Assembly (NCBI RefSeq): GCF_027531545.1
Contig: NZ_JAPZSC010000001.1
Location: 310,001 to 374,000 of the forward strand
Reading direction: 5' to 3'
Source: Silanimonas sp.
GTDB taxonomy: Bacteria; Pseudomonadota; Gammaproteobacteria; Xanthomonadales; Xanthomonadaceae
Length of the DNA: 64,000 nucleotides
Below, one piece after another: positions 45,138 through 54,336 of the stretch. Under the pieces are notes generated by a model. That model made no database searches. It saw only the letters and a program-made list of their open reading frames with translations, and had not been told where the DNA came from. Position 1 is the first letter of the stretch. Every line of letters begins with the position of its first letter. The translations under genes were made by a program, and so were the position numbers.

Positions 45138-45667
45138 GCGCGTTCGCTCTCCGGTGCGCGCAAGGCCGCGGACAGCGCCGCCCACGCATCGGCTTTCTCC
45201 ACGAACGAACGGGCGGCGTGCGCCGGGCTCGTGGAGGGCAGGCGCAGCACGCGCATCGCGGCAAGGCGCGCCGCCAATGCCGGGGCCACGTGGCGATCGA
45301 ACAGCCGCGCTGCGGTGCCGCCGTTCAAGGCGATGACACGAAGGCCGACGTGACTCGCCAGCAGGCCGGTGATGTCGTTCACCGCGACGCTGGCCGGCGC
45401 GATGGCGCTGTCGAGGCTGCCCTCGCGCTCACATTCGGCGAGGACGTCCCAGAGGGCGACGCCGGCCTCGCCGAGCGCCGCGAGGCGCTCCGCATACGGG
45501 GCACGAGACGGCACCGCGAACAGCGCCTGCATCAGCGGCCAGAAGGCATTGCGCGGATGCGCGTAGTACTGACCGGCGCGCAGCGAGGCCACCCCCGGCA
45601 TCGACCCGAGGACGAGGGCGCGCGGGACGGCGGGAATCGCGGGAGCGAAAGACGCGATGCGTGACAT
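45128..45667 (-). CDS. DNA-deoxyinosine glycosylase (uracil-DNA glycosylase superfamily, family 6)
   Basis: Predicted 179-residue base-excision enzyme. The start of the pocket is LVLGSMPGVASLRAGQYYAHPRNAFWPLM, with the Asn of the HPRNAFW block typical of the hypoxanthine-DNA glycosylases; VALWDVLAECEREGSLDSAI and the closing loop LPSTSPAHA complete the fold. It removes hypoxanthine arising from adenine deamination; some members also act on uracil. It overlaps the NRDE gene by 10 bases. Confidence 0.92.
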   Translation of the reverse strand: MSRIASFAPAIPAVPRALVLGSMPGVASLRAGQYYAHPRNAFWPLMQALFAVPSRAPYAERLAALGEAGVALWDVLAECEREGSLDSAIAPASVAVNDITGLLASHVGLRVIALNGGTAARLFDRHVAPALAARLAAMRVLRLPSTSPAHAARSFVEKADAWAALSAALRAPESERACA

Positions 45668-45701
45668 GCCGCGAGCCTAGCGAGGTGGGCCGCGACAGGC
45701 G

Positions 45702-46964
45702 TCAGCGCGACGTCCGCGAAGCGGCCTCGTGCCGGAGCGCCTCGCGAACGCCGGCGGCGAGGCCCGGCTGGTCGGCGAACACCCCGGTGACGCCGGCTTC
45801 GGCCAGCTGGCGGACCAGCGCCTCCGGCGGCTGCTCACGGCCTTCGGCGTCGACGAAGCGGTAGGGCGGCTCGGCCCGCACCGTGTAGGCATGCACCGCG
45901 AAGCCCAACCGTCGCGCCTCGGCCAGCCAGGGCGCCATCGACGCACCGAGCCGCGGCCTCGGGTCGGCCGCACCGGCCGGCGCGGGCGTGGCCTGCACGA
46001 GGCTGGCGATCCACGGCCCAAGGCCATCGACGTCGCGGCGCAGGGCAGACAGCGCGGCCGGGGTCACGAGCTTGCCGTAATGCGTGGCGGCACCGAAGCC
46101 CGGCACCGTCGCCGCCAGCGCGCCATAACGCGCCGCGAGGTCGTCGCCCTGCGCGGCGAACCACACGAGGTCGTAGGGCTGGCCGAAGTTGGTCGTCGCC
46201 GGATCGCTGCTGCCCGAGGTATCGCCCACCAGCAGCACCAGAGGCAGCGAGACGCCCGCCTTCGGCATCAGCGTGTGCCGGAGGCGGCGGAGGTTGTCGA
46301 TCTCGAAGCTCTGGATGAACACCCGCGCCGGATCGGTGAAGTCGAGACGCACCAAGGCCTGGACCAGCATCGCGCTGGTGTCCATCGCGATGGGCGTGCC
46401 GTCGAGGTGACGGCCCTCATGCAGGAAGAAGGTGGGGTGCTTGGTCTCGGGGTAGATGCCGATCGGCCGACCGAGGCGTTCGCCCTCCGCCTTCGCCAGC
46501 GCGACCACCTCGTCGAGGGTCGCGATGCCGAAGCGTCCGTCGTAGGCGGTGTTCGCCACGCGCACGTCCGGGCGCGTCTCGCGCGCACGCAGCTGGCGGA
46601 TCTCGTCGAGCGTGAAATCCTCGGCGAACCAGTCCTCGATCCACACGCCGTCGATCTTCTTGCGCGCCTTCCGGTCGGTAAACTCCGGGCGTGCGGCGAC
46701 ATCGGTGCTGCCGGAGAGCGCGTTCTCGTGGCGGGCCACCAGCACGCCATCGCGGGTTGGCACGAGGTCGGGCTCGATGAAATCGGCGCCCTGCGCGATC
46801 GCGAGCCGGTAGGCCTCGAGCGTGTGTTCGGGGCGCTCGCCCGAAGCGCCACGATGGGCGATCACGAGCAGGGGCGATGCAAGGGCGAGGGGCATGCCCG
46901 CGAGCATAAGCGCGAGCAGGGCGACGGGGGCGGCCAAGCGCCAGGTGGCGGGAAACGCGAACAT
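45702..46964 (-). CDS. glpQ: Periplasmic glycerophosphodiester phosphodiesterase
   Basis: Predicted 420-residue exported enzyme that splits glycerophosphodiesters to glycerol 3-phosphate and an alcohol. The signal peptide is AAPVALLALMLAGMPLALASP. The catalytic His-Arg and Glu-Glu pattern is seen in IAHRGASGERPEHT and FIEPDLVPTRDGVLVARHE; later GIYPETKHPTFF and FIQSFEIDNLRRLR fit GlpQ. Length is longer than UgpQ and matches periplasmic GlpQ (about 360) plus loops. It is divergent from the GGDEF-EAL gene. GlpK and GlpD are encoded 6-9 kb away. Confidence 0.94.
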   Translation of the reverse strand: MFAFPATWRLAAPVALLALMLAGMPLALASPLLVIAHRGASGERPEHTLEAYRLAIAQGADFIEPDLVPTRDGVLVARHENALSGSTDVAARPEFTDRKARKKIDGVWIEDWFAEDFTLDEIRQLRARETRPDVRVANTAYDGRFGIATLDEVVALAKAEGERLGRPIGIYPETKHPTFFLHEGRHLDGTPIAMDTSAMLVQALVRLDFTDPARVFIQSFEIDNLRRLRHTLMPKAGVSLPLVLLVGDTSGSSDPATTNFGQPYDLVWFAAQGDDLAARYGALAATVPGFGAATHYGKLVTPAALSALRRDVDGLGPWIASLVQATPAPAGAADPRPRLGASMAPWLAEARRLGFAVHAYTVRAEPPYRFVDAEGREQPPEALVRQLAEAGVTGVFADQPGLAAGVREALRHEAASRTSR

Positions 46965-47024
46965 CGTCGCAGTGTCGCGCCACCGGGTTTCGGCAGGGTG
47001 ACGGTCCACGTGCTAGAACGCGGC

Positions 47025-49736
47025 ATGCCCGCGCCCCTTTCGCCCGCCGCCCTGGTGCCGACCCCTCTACCGGTCGAGGCGCTTGCCGAGCGGGCGCGAG
47101 CGGCCCTGCCGGCGCTGCGCGAGGGCCGCTGCCGATTGGTGGTCGATGGCGACCGGCTGGTGATGCAGGGCGGAACACTTCCGGACGCCGAATCCGCGCT
47201 GCTCGACGCACTGCTCGACCAGCACGCCCGGCTGCTACAGCTGGGCGCGGCGCTGGCCGACGCCGAGCGGACGGCGCAGGTGCAGAAGGCGCTTTACGCC
47301 ATCAGCGACCTCGCCGCGTCCGACCTCGACATGGACGCGATGCTGCTCGCGCTGCATCGGGTGATCGGCGGGCTGATGTATGGCGAGAACCTCTTCATCG
47401 CGCTGCATCGGCCGGAGACGGACGAGGTGGAGTTCCTCTACTACGCGGACACCGAGGAGCCGGACGTGCGTGCGGCGGACATGCCTTTCCGTCGCCTGTC
47501 CGACCTCGAAGGCACCTACACCTACCGGGTCTTCGAGACCGGACGGGCACTGCGCGGCGCACCGGACGAGATCGACGAACAGGTCGGCCTCCCGATGCGC
47601 CGGGTCGGCCCCCGCAGCGCCGACTGGCTGGGGGTCCCGATGCTTGCCGACGGTCAGGTGCGCGGCGTGCTCGTCGTGCAGGCCTACGTCCAGCGCCCGC
47701 GCTACACCGAGGCCGACCAGGCCCTTCTCGGCTTCGTCGGCAGCCACATCCTCACGGCGCTCGAGCACAAGCGCGCCCAGGAAGAACTGGAGCGTCGCGT
47801 GGAGCTCCGCACCCGCGAACTCACGGCCGAGGTGCAGGCGCGCGAACGGGGCGAGCGCCTGCAGCGTGCGCTGTACCGGATCGCCGAACTGGCGAACTCG
47901 GATCTCGATACGCACGCATTCTTCCGGACGCTCCAGGAGATCGTTGGCGGCTTCATGCCCAGTCGCAATTTCTACGTCGCGCTGATCGACGAGACGGGGC
48001 AGCATTTCGATTTCCCGTACTTCGCCGACGAATTCGAGACGAACCCGGGGCGGACGCAGGCCAAGACCGGCGTGACCGCCTACGTCTACCACCGCGCCCG
48101 GCCCTTCCTGGTGGACCTGGACACGGCGGGCGGGCGCGCAGCCTTCGAGGTCGTCGCCGCAACCGGGGCCTTCGCGGGCACCACGCCGGGCCCGACTAAG
48201 AGCTGGCTCGGCGTTCCCCTGCTCCGCGAAGGCCGCGCCTTCGGCGTGCTGGTGGTGCAGAGCTACACCGCCGGCCTGGTCTACTCCGCCGCCGACGAGG
48301 AGCTGCTGACCTTCATCGCCCACCAGGTGGCAAGCACGTTGGAGCGCCACCAGTCCGCCGAAGCATTGCGGCGCGCCAACGCCGAGCTGGAACATCGCGT
48401 CGGTGAGCGCACCCAGGCGCTCCTCGAGCAGATCGCCGTGCGCGAGCGGATGGAGGAGCAGCTCAAGCACCAGGTGCTGCACGACGGGTTGACGGGCCTG
48501 CCGAACCGCGCCTACCTGCGCGAGCACCTGGCGCGCGCGATCAAGCGCCTGCAGCGCGATCCCGAGGCCCGCTTCGCCCTGCTGTTCATGGACCTCGACC
48601 GCTTCAAGATCATCAACGACAGCGCCGGCCACGCCGTCGGCGATGCGCTGCTGGTCGAAGTGGCGCATCGCTTCTCGCGCAGCGTTCGCGGGCCGGACAT
48701 GGTGGCGCGCCTCGGCGGCGACGAGTTCGCCATCCTGATGGACCACGTCGACGGTGCGGACGACGCAGTGCGCCTCGCACAACGGGTCATCGCTGCGCTC
48801 TCCGGGCCGATGGAAATCCTCGGACGCACGGTTTTCACGGGCGTCAGCATCGGCATCGCGATCGGCCACGAACGCTACAACTCGCCGGAGGACATGCTGC
48901 GCGACGCGGATATCGCGATGTATCGCGCGAAGAAGAGCAGCGACCGCCGGTTCGAGGTCTTCGACGAAGCCCTGCATGACAAGGCGCTCGCGCTCCTCGA
49001 GCTGGAAAGCGACCTGCGCTTCGCCATCCTGCGGCGCGAGTTCGAGCCCTGGCTGCAGCCCATCGTCGCGCTCGACGACGGCCGCATCCTCGGCTGGGAG
49101 GCCTTGATGCGCTGGCGTCATCCGGCACGCGGCGTCCTCGCGCCGGGGGCCTTCCTCGACGTGGCCGAAGCCAACGGCAGCCTCGAGGCGATCGACTGGC
49201 TCATCTTCGAACAGGTCTTCGCCTTGGCCCCGGGGCTCCTCGACGACGGACAGTACATCAACATCAACGTGTCGCCCCGGCATTTCCGCATGGGCGACTT
49301 CGCCGCACGCTTCATCAAGCGGCTGGAAGCGCACCGCGTCGCGCCGTCGCAGATCCGCATCGAGGTCACTGAAGGTGCCTTCATCGGCCACCAGGACCGT
49401 GCCGGCGACACCATCGACGCGCTGGCGCGGCACGGCATCAAGGTCGCGCTGGACGACTTCGGCACCGGCTATTCGTCGCTCGGCTATCTGCACCGGTTCC
49501 GGCTCCACACGGTCAAAATCGACCGCAGCTTCATCGCGGCGATGAGCCCGGGCAGCGCCGCCATCGTATCCGCCATCATCGGCCTCGCGAAGGCACTGAA
49601 CCTCGAAGTGGTGGCAGAAGGCATCGAGGACGAACGCCAGCGCGCCGCCTTGCTTAAGCTCGGTTGCGGCATCGGTCAAGGCTGGCTGTTCTCGAAGCCC
49701 CAGCCGCCCGCACACTGGAGCCGCGGCGCCGCCTGA
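47025..49736 (+). CDS. GAF-GAF-GGDEF-EAL c-di-GMP signalling protein
   Basis: Predicted 903-residue cytosolic protein: short N-terminal helical part, GAF (about 95-250), coiled coil (RRVELRTRELTAEVQ), GAF (about 275-440), another coiled coil, GGDEF (about 470-630) and EAL (about 645-890). Both output domains look active: ARLGGDEF with an intact inhibitory RGPD five residues before it, and WEALMRWR, NVSPRHF, RIEVTEGAF, DDFGTGYSS, KIDRSF, AEGIEDE, QGWLFSKP. No membrane helix. The two GAFs show matching SWLGVPLL/DWLGVPML strands. dinB follows at four bases. Confidence 0.95.
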   Translation: MPAPLSPAALVPTPLPVEALAERARAALPALREGRCRLVVDGDRLVMQGGTLPDAESALLDALLDQHARLLQLGAALADAERTAQVQKALYAISDLAASDLDMDAMLLALHRVIGGLMYGENLFIALHRPETDEVEFLYYADTEEPDVRAADMPFRRLSDLEGTYTYRVFETGRALRGAPDEIDEQVGLPMRRVGPRSADWLGVPMLADGQVRGVLVVQAYVQRPRYTEADQALLGFVGSHILTALEHKRAQEELERRVELRTRELTAEVQARERGERLQRALYRIAELANSDLDTHAFFRTLQEIVGGFMPSRNFYVALIDETGQHFDFPYFADEFETNPGRTQAKTGVTAYVYHRARPFLVDLDTAGGRAAFEVVAATGAFAGTTPGPTKSWLGVPLLREGRAFGVLVVQSYTAGLVYSAADEELLTFIAHQVASTLERHQSAEALRRANAELEHRVGERTQALLEQIAVRERMEEQLKHQVLHDGLTGLPNRAYLREHLARAIKRLQRDPEARFALLFMDLDRFKIINDSAGHAVGDALLVEVAHRFSRSVRGPDMVARLGGDEFAILMDHVDGADDAVRLAQRVIAALSGPMEILGRTVFTGVSIGIAIGHERYNSPEDMLRDADIAMYRAKKSSDRRFEVFDEALHDKALALLELESDLRFAILRREFEPWLQPIVALDDGRILGWEALMRWRHPARGVLAPGAFLDVAEANGSLEAIDWLIFEQVFALAPGLLDDGQYININVSPRHFRMGDFAARFIKRLEAHRVAPSQIRIEVTEGAFIGHQDRAGDTIDALARHGIKVALDDFGTGYSSLGYLHRFRLHTVKIDRSFIAAMSPGSAAIVSAIIGLAKALNLEVVAEGIEDERQRAALLKLGCGIGQGWLFSKPQPPAHWSRGAA

Positions 49737-49740
49737 GCCG

Positions 49741-50838
49741 ATGCGGAAGATCGTTCACATCGACATGGACGCGTTCTATGCCTCGGTGGAGCAGCGCGAC
49801 GACCCCGCACTGCGCGGCAAGCCGGTGGTCGTGGCCTGGAAGGGCGCACGCTCGGTGGTCTGCGCCGCCAGCTACGAGGCCCGCAAGTTCGGCGTGCGCT
49901 CGGCGATGCCCGCCATCCGCGCCGAGCGCCTCTGCCCGCAGGCCATCTTCGTACCGCCGGACTTCGGGCGATACAAGGCCGTGTCAAAGCACGTGCGCGA
50001 GATCCTCGAACGCCACACGGACCTGATCGAACCCCTGTCGCTCGACGAGGCCTACCTCGACGTCAGCAGCAACAAGCAGGGCCTCGCGACCGCCACCGAA
50101 GTGGCGCAGGCGATCCGCGCCAGCATCCGCGAGGAGCTGTCGCTCACCGCGTCGGCCGGCATCGCCCCGAACAAGTTCGTCGCCAAGATCGCCTCCGACC
50201 ATCGCAAGCCCGACGGCCTGTTCGTCGTGCGCCCCGAGCGCGTGCTGTCCTTCCTCACGCCGCTGCCCGCCGCAAGGCTGCCCGGCGTCGGCCAGGTGAT
50301 GGCCGAGAAACTCGCGGCGCTTGCCATCCATACCGTCGGCGAACTGCGGGCCGTGCCAACGCCGCTGCTGGTGCACAAGTTCGGACGCTGGGGCCTGAAG
50401 CTCGCCGAACTCGCCCGCGGCATCGACGACGAACCGGTGGTGCCTTCGCGCGTGCGCCAGTCCATCTCGTCCGAGGACACCTTCAGCGAGGACCACTTCC
50501 TCGATGAGCTCGGGCCCACGATCACGCGACTGGCAGAGCGCGTCTGGGCGCTCGCCCAGCGGGAACCGCGGCGCGCCCGCACCGTGCAGCTCAAGCTGAA
50601 GACCTCGGACTTCCAGACCCTCACCCGCAGCCTGAGCCCCGAAGCCATGCCCACCAGCGCGCAGTCGCTGGCCGAAGTGGCGCTGGCGCTGCGCGATCGC
50701 GTCGACCTGCCGCCGCGCACGCGATTTCGCCTCGTGGGCGTGGGCCTCGCGCATTTCGACGACCCCGTCCACTCGCCGCAGGACGCGCTGTTCCGAGCCG
50801 ACGCCACCGTCGCGGCCGACTCGCCCCGCCCCTGCTAG
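49741..50838 (+). CDS. dinB: DNA polymerase IV (Y family)
   Basis: Predicted 365-residue translesion polymerase. Catalytic residues are Asp8 in HIDMDAFYASVE and Asp102-Glu103 in SLDEAYLDVS; the steric-gate Phe12 and the KFVAKIASDHRKPDG thumb are present. The C-terminal little finger (RTVQLKLKTSDFQTLTRS) is intact, but the last residues lack an obvious clamp-binding QxxLxLF peptide: the end reads DALFRADATVAADSP. It begins four bases after the c-di-GMP gene. No LexA box is visible before it, which fits transcription from upstream. Confidence 0.96.
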   Translation: MRKIVHIDMDAFYASVEQRDDPALRGKPVVVAWKGARSVVCAASYEARKFGVRSAMPAIRAERLCPQAIFVPPDFGRYKAVSKHVREILERHTDLIEPLSLDEAYLDVSSNKQGLATATEVAQAIRASIREELSLTASAGIAPNKFVAKIASDHRKPDGLFVVRPERVLSFLTPLPAARLPGVGQVMAEKLAALAIHTVGELRAVPTPLLVHKFGRWGLKLAELARGIDDEPVVPSRVRQSISSEDTFSEDHFLDELGPTITRLAERVWALAQREPRRARTVQLKLKTSDFQTLTRSLSPEAMPTSAQSLAEVALALRDRVDLPPRTRFRLVGVGLAHFDDPVHSPQDALFRADATVAADSPRPC

Positions 50839-50871
50839 TCTCCGGGGCCCGTCATCGCACTGGAGTCGCCC

Positions 50872-52824
50872 ATGCGTCTTCGCGCCGTCCCGCTGGCCCT
50901 CGGCCTCGCGTTCGTCACCGCTCTCCCCGCCTTCGCCCTCACCCCTCCGGCCACGCCGGCGGTGCAGCGCGAGGAAGTGGGCAACCGCATCAGCGAGAAC
51001 ATCCCCGCGCCGTCGGCCGAACTGCTCGAGCAGCTCAACCGCTACCAGAACACGCGCGGCGCCAACTTCGCCGGCTGGTCGGGCAATGACGCGATCCTCG
51101 TCACCACGCGCTTCGGCGAGACCAACCAGGTGCACGTGGTGCGCCAGCCGCTCGGCATGCGCGAGCAGCTCACGTTCTATCGCGAACCCACCGTCGCCGT
51201 GCAGGCGCAGCCGGGCCGCGGCGGCTTCGTGTTCGGCAAGGACGAGGGCGGCTCCGAATTCTGGCAGCTCTACCGCTACGACCTCGCCACGCGCGAGGCC
51301 ACGCGCATCACCGACGGCCAGCGTTCGCGCAACGAGTCGCCGCTGTGGTCGCACGACGGCACGCAGGTGGCCTTCACCAGCACCATGCGCAACGGCCGCG
51401 ACAGCGACATCTGGGTGAAGACCGGCGATGCCCCGGCGCGCGTGGTGCTGCAGGAAGGCGGCACGTGGTTCGCCACCGATTTCTCGCGCGACGGCAAGAA
51501 GCTCCTCGTCACCAAAACCGTGTCGATCAACGAGAGCTACCCCGGCGAGCTCGACCTCGCCACCGGCAAACTCGAAATGTTCCCCGTCGATGGCGGCAAG
51601 GCCGCCTTCGGCCCGTTCCGATACGCCCCGGACGGCAAGGGCGCCTACTACACCAGCGACGAAGGCACCGAGTTCCGCACGCTGCGCTACCACGCGCCGG
51701 GCATGGCGAAGCCCTTGATGCTGAGCGAAAACATCCCGTGGGACGTCACCGGCTTCGACATCGCCGACGACGGCAAGCACCTCGTGTTCGCCACCAACGA
51801 GGACGGCATTGGCAAGCTGCACCTGCGCACCCTGCCCGACCATCGCGAAATCGCGCTGCCCGAGCTGCCGGTCGGCGTGATCGGCGGCATCGCGTTCTCG
51901 CCGGACGGCACCCGCGTCGCGCTGACGCTGAATACGGCGACATCGCCCAGCGACGTGCACGTGATCGACATCGCCGCGAAGTCCCTCACGCGCTGGACGC
52001 AAAGCGAAGTGGGTGGCCTCGACACCTCGCGCTTCGTCGCGCCAAGCCTGATCCGCTACGAAAGCTTCGACGGCCTCTCGGTGCCCGCCTTCTACTACCG
52101 CCCCGCGAACGTGCCGGCCGGGCGCAAGCTGCCGGTGGTCATCCAGATCCACGGCGGCCCCGAGGCGCAGGCCTTCCCGACCTTCAGCCCGAGCATCCAG
52201 TACCTCGTCAATGAGCTCGGCATCGCCGTGCTGGTGCCGAACGTGCGTGGCTCGGCCGGCTACGGCAAGAGCTACCTGCAGCTCGACAACGGCTTCAAGC
52301 GCAAGGACTCGGTGAAGGACATCGGCGCGCTTCTTGATTGGGTCGCAAACCAGCCCGAGCTCGACGCCGAGCGCGTCGGCGTCTTCGGCGGCAGCTATGG
52401 CGGCTACATGGTGCTGGCTTCGATGGTCGATTACGCCGACCGCATCGCCGCCGGCGTCGACGTGGTGGGCATCAGCCACTTCGCCACCTTCCTCGAAGCC
52501 ACCGAGAGCTACCGCCGCGACCTGCGCCGCGTGGAGTACGGCGATGAGCGCGACCCGGCCATGCGCGCCTTCATGGACCAGATCGCCCCGCTCAACAACG
52601 CCGCGAAAATCACCTCGCCGCTGTTCGTCGCCCAGGGCGCCAACGATCCGCGCGTGCCGCTCTCCGAGGCCGACCAGATCGTCGAGGCGGTGCGCGGCAA
52701 CGGCCGCGACGTCTGGTACCTCGTGTTCAAGGACGAGGGCCACGGCTTCGCGAAGAAGAGCAACGCCGACTGGTTCAACGCTGCCACCGTGATTTTCTGG
52801 CAACGCCACCTGCTGGCCGAGTAA
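50872..52824 (+). CDS. Exported S9 family prolyl oligopeptidase
   Basis: Predicted 650-residue peptidase. Signal peptide (RLRAVPLALGLAFVTALPAFA). An N-terminal beta-propeller (about 40-400; repeated DGTQVAFTS, DGKKLLVTK, DGKGAYYTSD, DGTRVALTL) gates a C-terminal alpha/beta-hydrolase. The triad is Ser in GVFGGSYGGYM, Asp in NDPRVPLSEAD and His in DEGHGFAKK. It cleaves short peptides in the periplasm. 33 bases after dinB; probably its own promoter. Confidence 0.94.
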   Translation: MRLRAVPLALGLAFVTALPAFALTPPATPAVQREEVGNRISENIPAPSAELLEQLNRYQNTRGANFAGWSGNDAILVTTRFGETNQVHVVRQPLGMREQLTFYREPTVAVQAQPGRGGFVFGKDEGGSEFWQLYRYDLATREATRITDGQRSRNESPLWSHDGTQVAFTSTMRNGRDSDIWVKTGDAPARVVLQEGGTWFATDFSRDGKKLLVTKTVSINESYPGELDLATGKLEMFPVDGGKAAFGPFRYAPDGKGAYYTSDEGTEFRTLRYHAPGMAKPLMLSENIPWDVTGFDIADDGKHLVFATNEDGIGKLHLRTLPDHREIALPELPVGVIGGIAFSPDGTRVALTLNTATSPSDVHVIDIAAKSLTRWTQSEVGGLDTSRFVAPSLIRYESFDGLSVPAFYYRPANVPAGRKLPVVIQIHGGPEAQAFPTFSPSIQYLVNELGIAVLVPNVRGSAGYGKSYLQLDNGFKRKDSVKDIGALLDWVANQPELDAERVGVFGGSYGGYMVLASMVDYADRIAAGVDVVGISHFATFLEATESYRRDLRRVEYGDERDPAMRAFMDQIAPLNNAAKITSPLFVAQGANDPRVPLSEADQIVEAVRGNGRDVWYLVFKDEGHGFAKKSNADWFNAATVIFWQRHLLAE

Positions 52825-52830
52825 GCCGCT

Positions 52831-54336
52831 TCAGTCGCCGGGCTCGATCCACGCGCGCGCGCGCTGGACGGCCCGGCGCCACTCCCGAACAACACGCTCC
52901 CGCTGCGCCGGCTCAATCGTCGGGTCGAAGCGCCGGTCGCGCTGCCACAGCGCGGCGATCTCCGCGGTGTCGCGCCACACGCCCACCGCCAGCCCGGCAA
53001 GGAAGGCCGCGCCCATCGCCGTGGTCTCGTTGACCATCGGGCGCTCGACAGGAACGCCGAGCACGTCGGCCTGGAACTGCATCAGGAAGCCGTTGGCCGC
53101 GGCACCGCCGTCGACCTTCAGCATCGCGAGCGCCAAGCCGGCGTCCTCCTGCATCGCGACGAGCACGTCGTGCGCCTGCAGGCCGATCGATTCCAGCGTC
53201 GCTCGGACCAGATGGGCACGACCGCTGCCGCGCGTGAGCCCCAGCACCGTGCCGCGCGCGTACATGTCCCAGTGCGGTGCCCCGAGGCCGACGAAGGCCG
53301 GCACCACGACCACTCCGCCGCTGTCGGGTACGGACTGCGCCAGCGCTTCCGAGTCCTCGACGCGATCCAGCACGCGCATTTCGTCGCGCAGCCACTGCAT
53401 CGCGGCACCGGCGACGAAGATGCTGCCTTCCAGCGCGTAGTCGACGCGGCCGTCCAGCCCCCAAGCGATGGTGGTGAGCAGGCCGTGCTTCGAAGGCACG
53501 CGCTTCGCGCCGGTGTTCATCAGCATGAAGCAGCCGGTGCCATAGGTGCTCTTCACCATGCCGGGTTCGAAGCACGATTGCCCGAACAGCGCGGCCTGCT
53601 GGTCGCCCGCGCAACCGGCGATCGGGATGGCCACACCGTCGAATAGGCCGGGGGCGATGTGGCCGAACACGCCGCTCGACGGGCGCACCTCGGGCAGCAT
53701 CGCCGAGGGGATGTCGAGCGCGTCGAGCAGGGCCTCATCCCATCGCAGTGCGTCGATGTCGAACAGCATCGTTCGCGAGGCGTTCGAGACATCCGTGGCG
53801 TGCACCCGCCCGCCGGTGAGCTTCCACAGCAGCCAGGTGTCGACGGTGCCGAACAGCAGTTCGCCGCGGCGCGCGCGCTCCCGTGCGCCGGGGTGCTGGT
53901 CGAGGATCCACTGCAGCTTCGTCGCCGAGAAATAGGCGTCGATGACGAGGCCGGTGCGTTCGCGCACGTGCGCCTCGAAGCCGCGGGCCTTGAGCGCATC
54001 GCAGAGGCCGGCCGTGCGCCGGCATTGCCAGACGATGGCGTTGCCCAGGGGCTTGCCGGTGTCGCGCTCCCACACCAGCGTGGTCTCGCGCTGGTTGGTG
54101 AGGCCGATGGCGGCCACCTCGTCGGCGCGAACACCGGCCTTGTCCAGCAGGGCGCGGGCCACGCCGATCTGCGTCTCCCAGAGCGCCATCGGGTTGTGCT
54201 CGACCCAGCCCGGCTGCGGGTAGATCTGGTCGAACGCCTGCTGCGCCACGGCGACGACCTTCGCCGCGCGGTCGAACAGGATCGCGCGCGAGCTGGTGGT
54301 GCCCTGGTCGAGGGCCAGCACATAGCGTTTGTCCAT
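52831..54336 (-). CDS. glpK: Glycerol kinase
   Basis: Predicted 501-residue enzyme phosphorylating glycerol. FGGY-family signatures are present: [55 protein letters not shown] and [18 protein letters not shown]. Length equals E. coli GlpK (502). Its ATG overlaps the glpD stop (ATGA), giving the order glpD-glpK on the minus strand. No glycerol facilitator gene is in the window. Confidence 0.97.
   Translation of the reverse strand: MDKRYVLALDQGTTSSRAILFDRAAKVVAVAQQAFDQIYPQPGWVEHNPMALWETQIGVARALLDKAGVRADEVAAIGLTNQRETTLVWERDTGKPLGNAIVWQCRRTAGLCDALKARGFEAHVRERTGLVIDAYFSATKLQWILDQHPGARERARRGELLFGTVDTWLLWKLTGGRVHATDVSNASRTMLFDIDALRWDEALLDALDIPSAMLPEVRPSSGVFGHIAPGLFDGVAIPIAGCAGDQQAALFGQSCFEPGMVKSTYGTGCFMLMNTGAKRVPSKHGLLTTIAWGLDGRVDYALEGSIFVAGAAMQWLRDEMRVLDRVEDSEALAQSVPDSGGVVVVPAFVGLGAPHWDMYARGTVLGLTRGSGRAHLVRATLESIGLQAHDVLVAMQEDAGLALAMLKVDGGAAANGFLMQFQADVLGVPVERPMVNETTAMGAAFLAGLAVGVWRDTAEIAALWQRDRRFDPTIEPAQRERVVREWRRAVQRARAWIEPGD

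Noticed and set aside
47235-49715. 826-codon frame antisense to the GGDEF-EAL gene
   Set aside because: Same effect; the plus-strand protein has all catalytic motifs.
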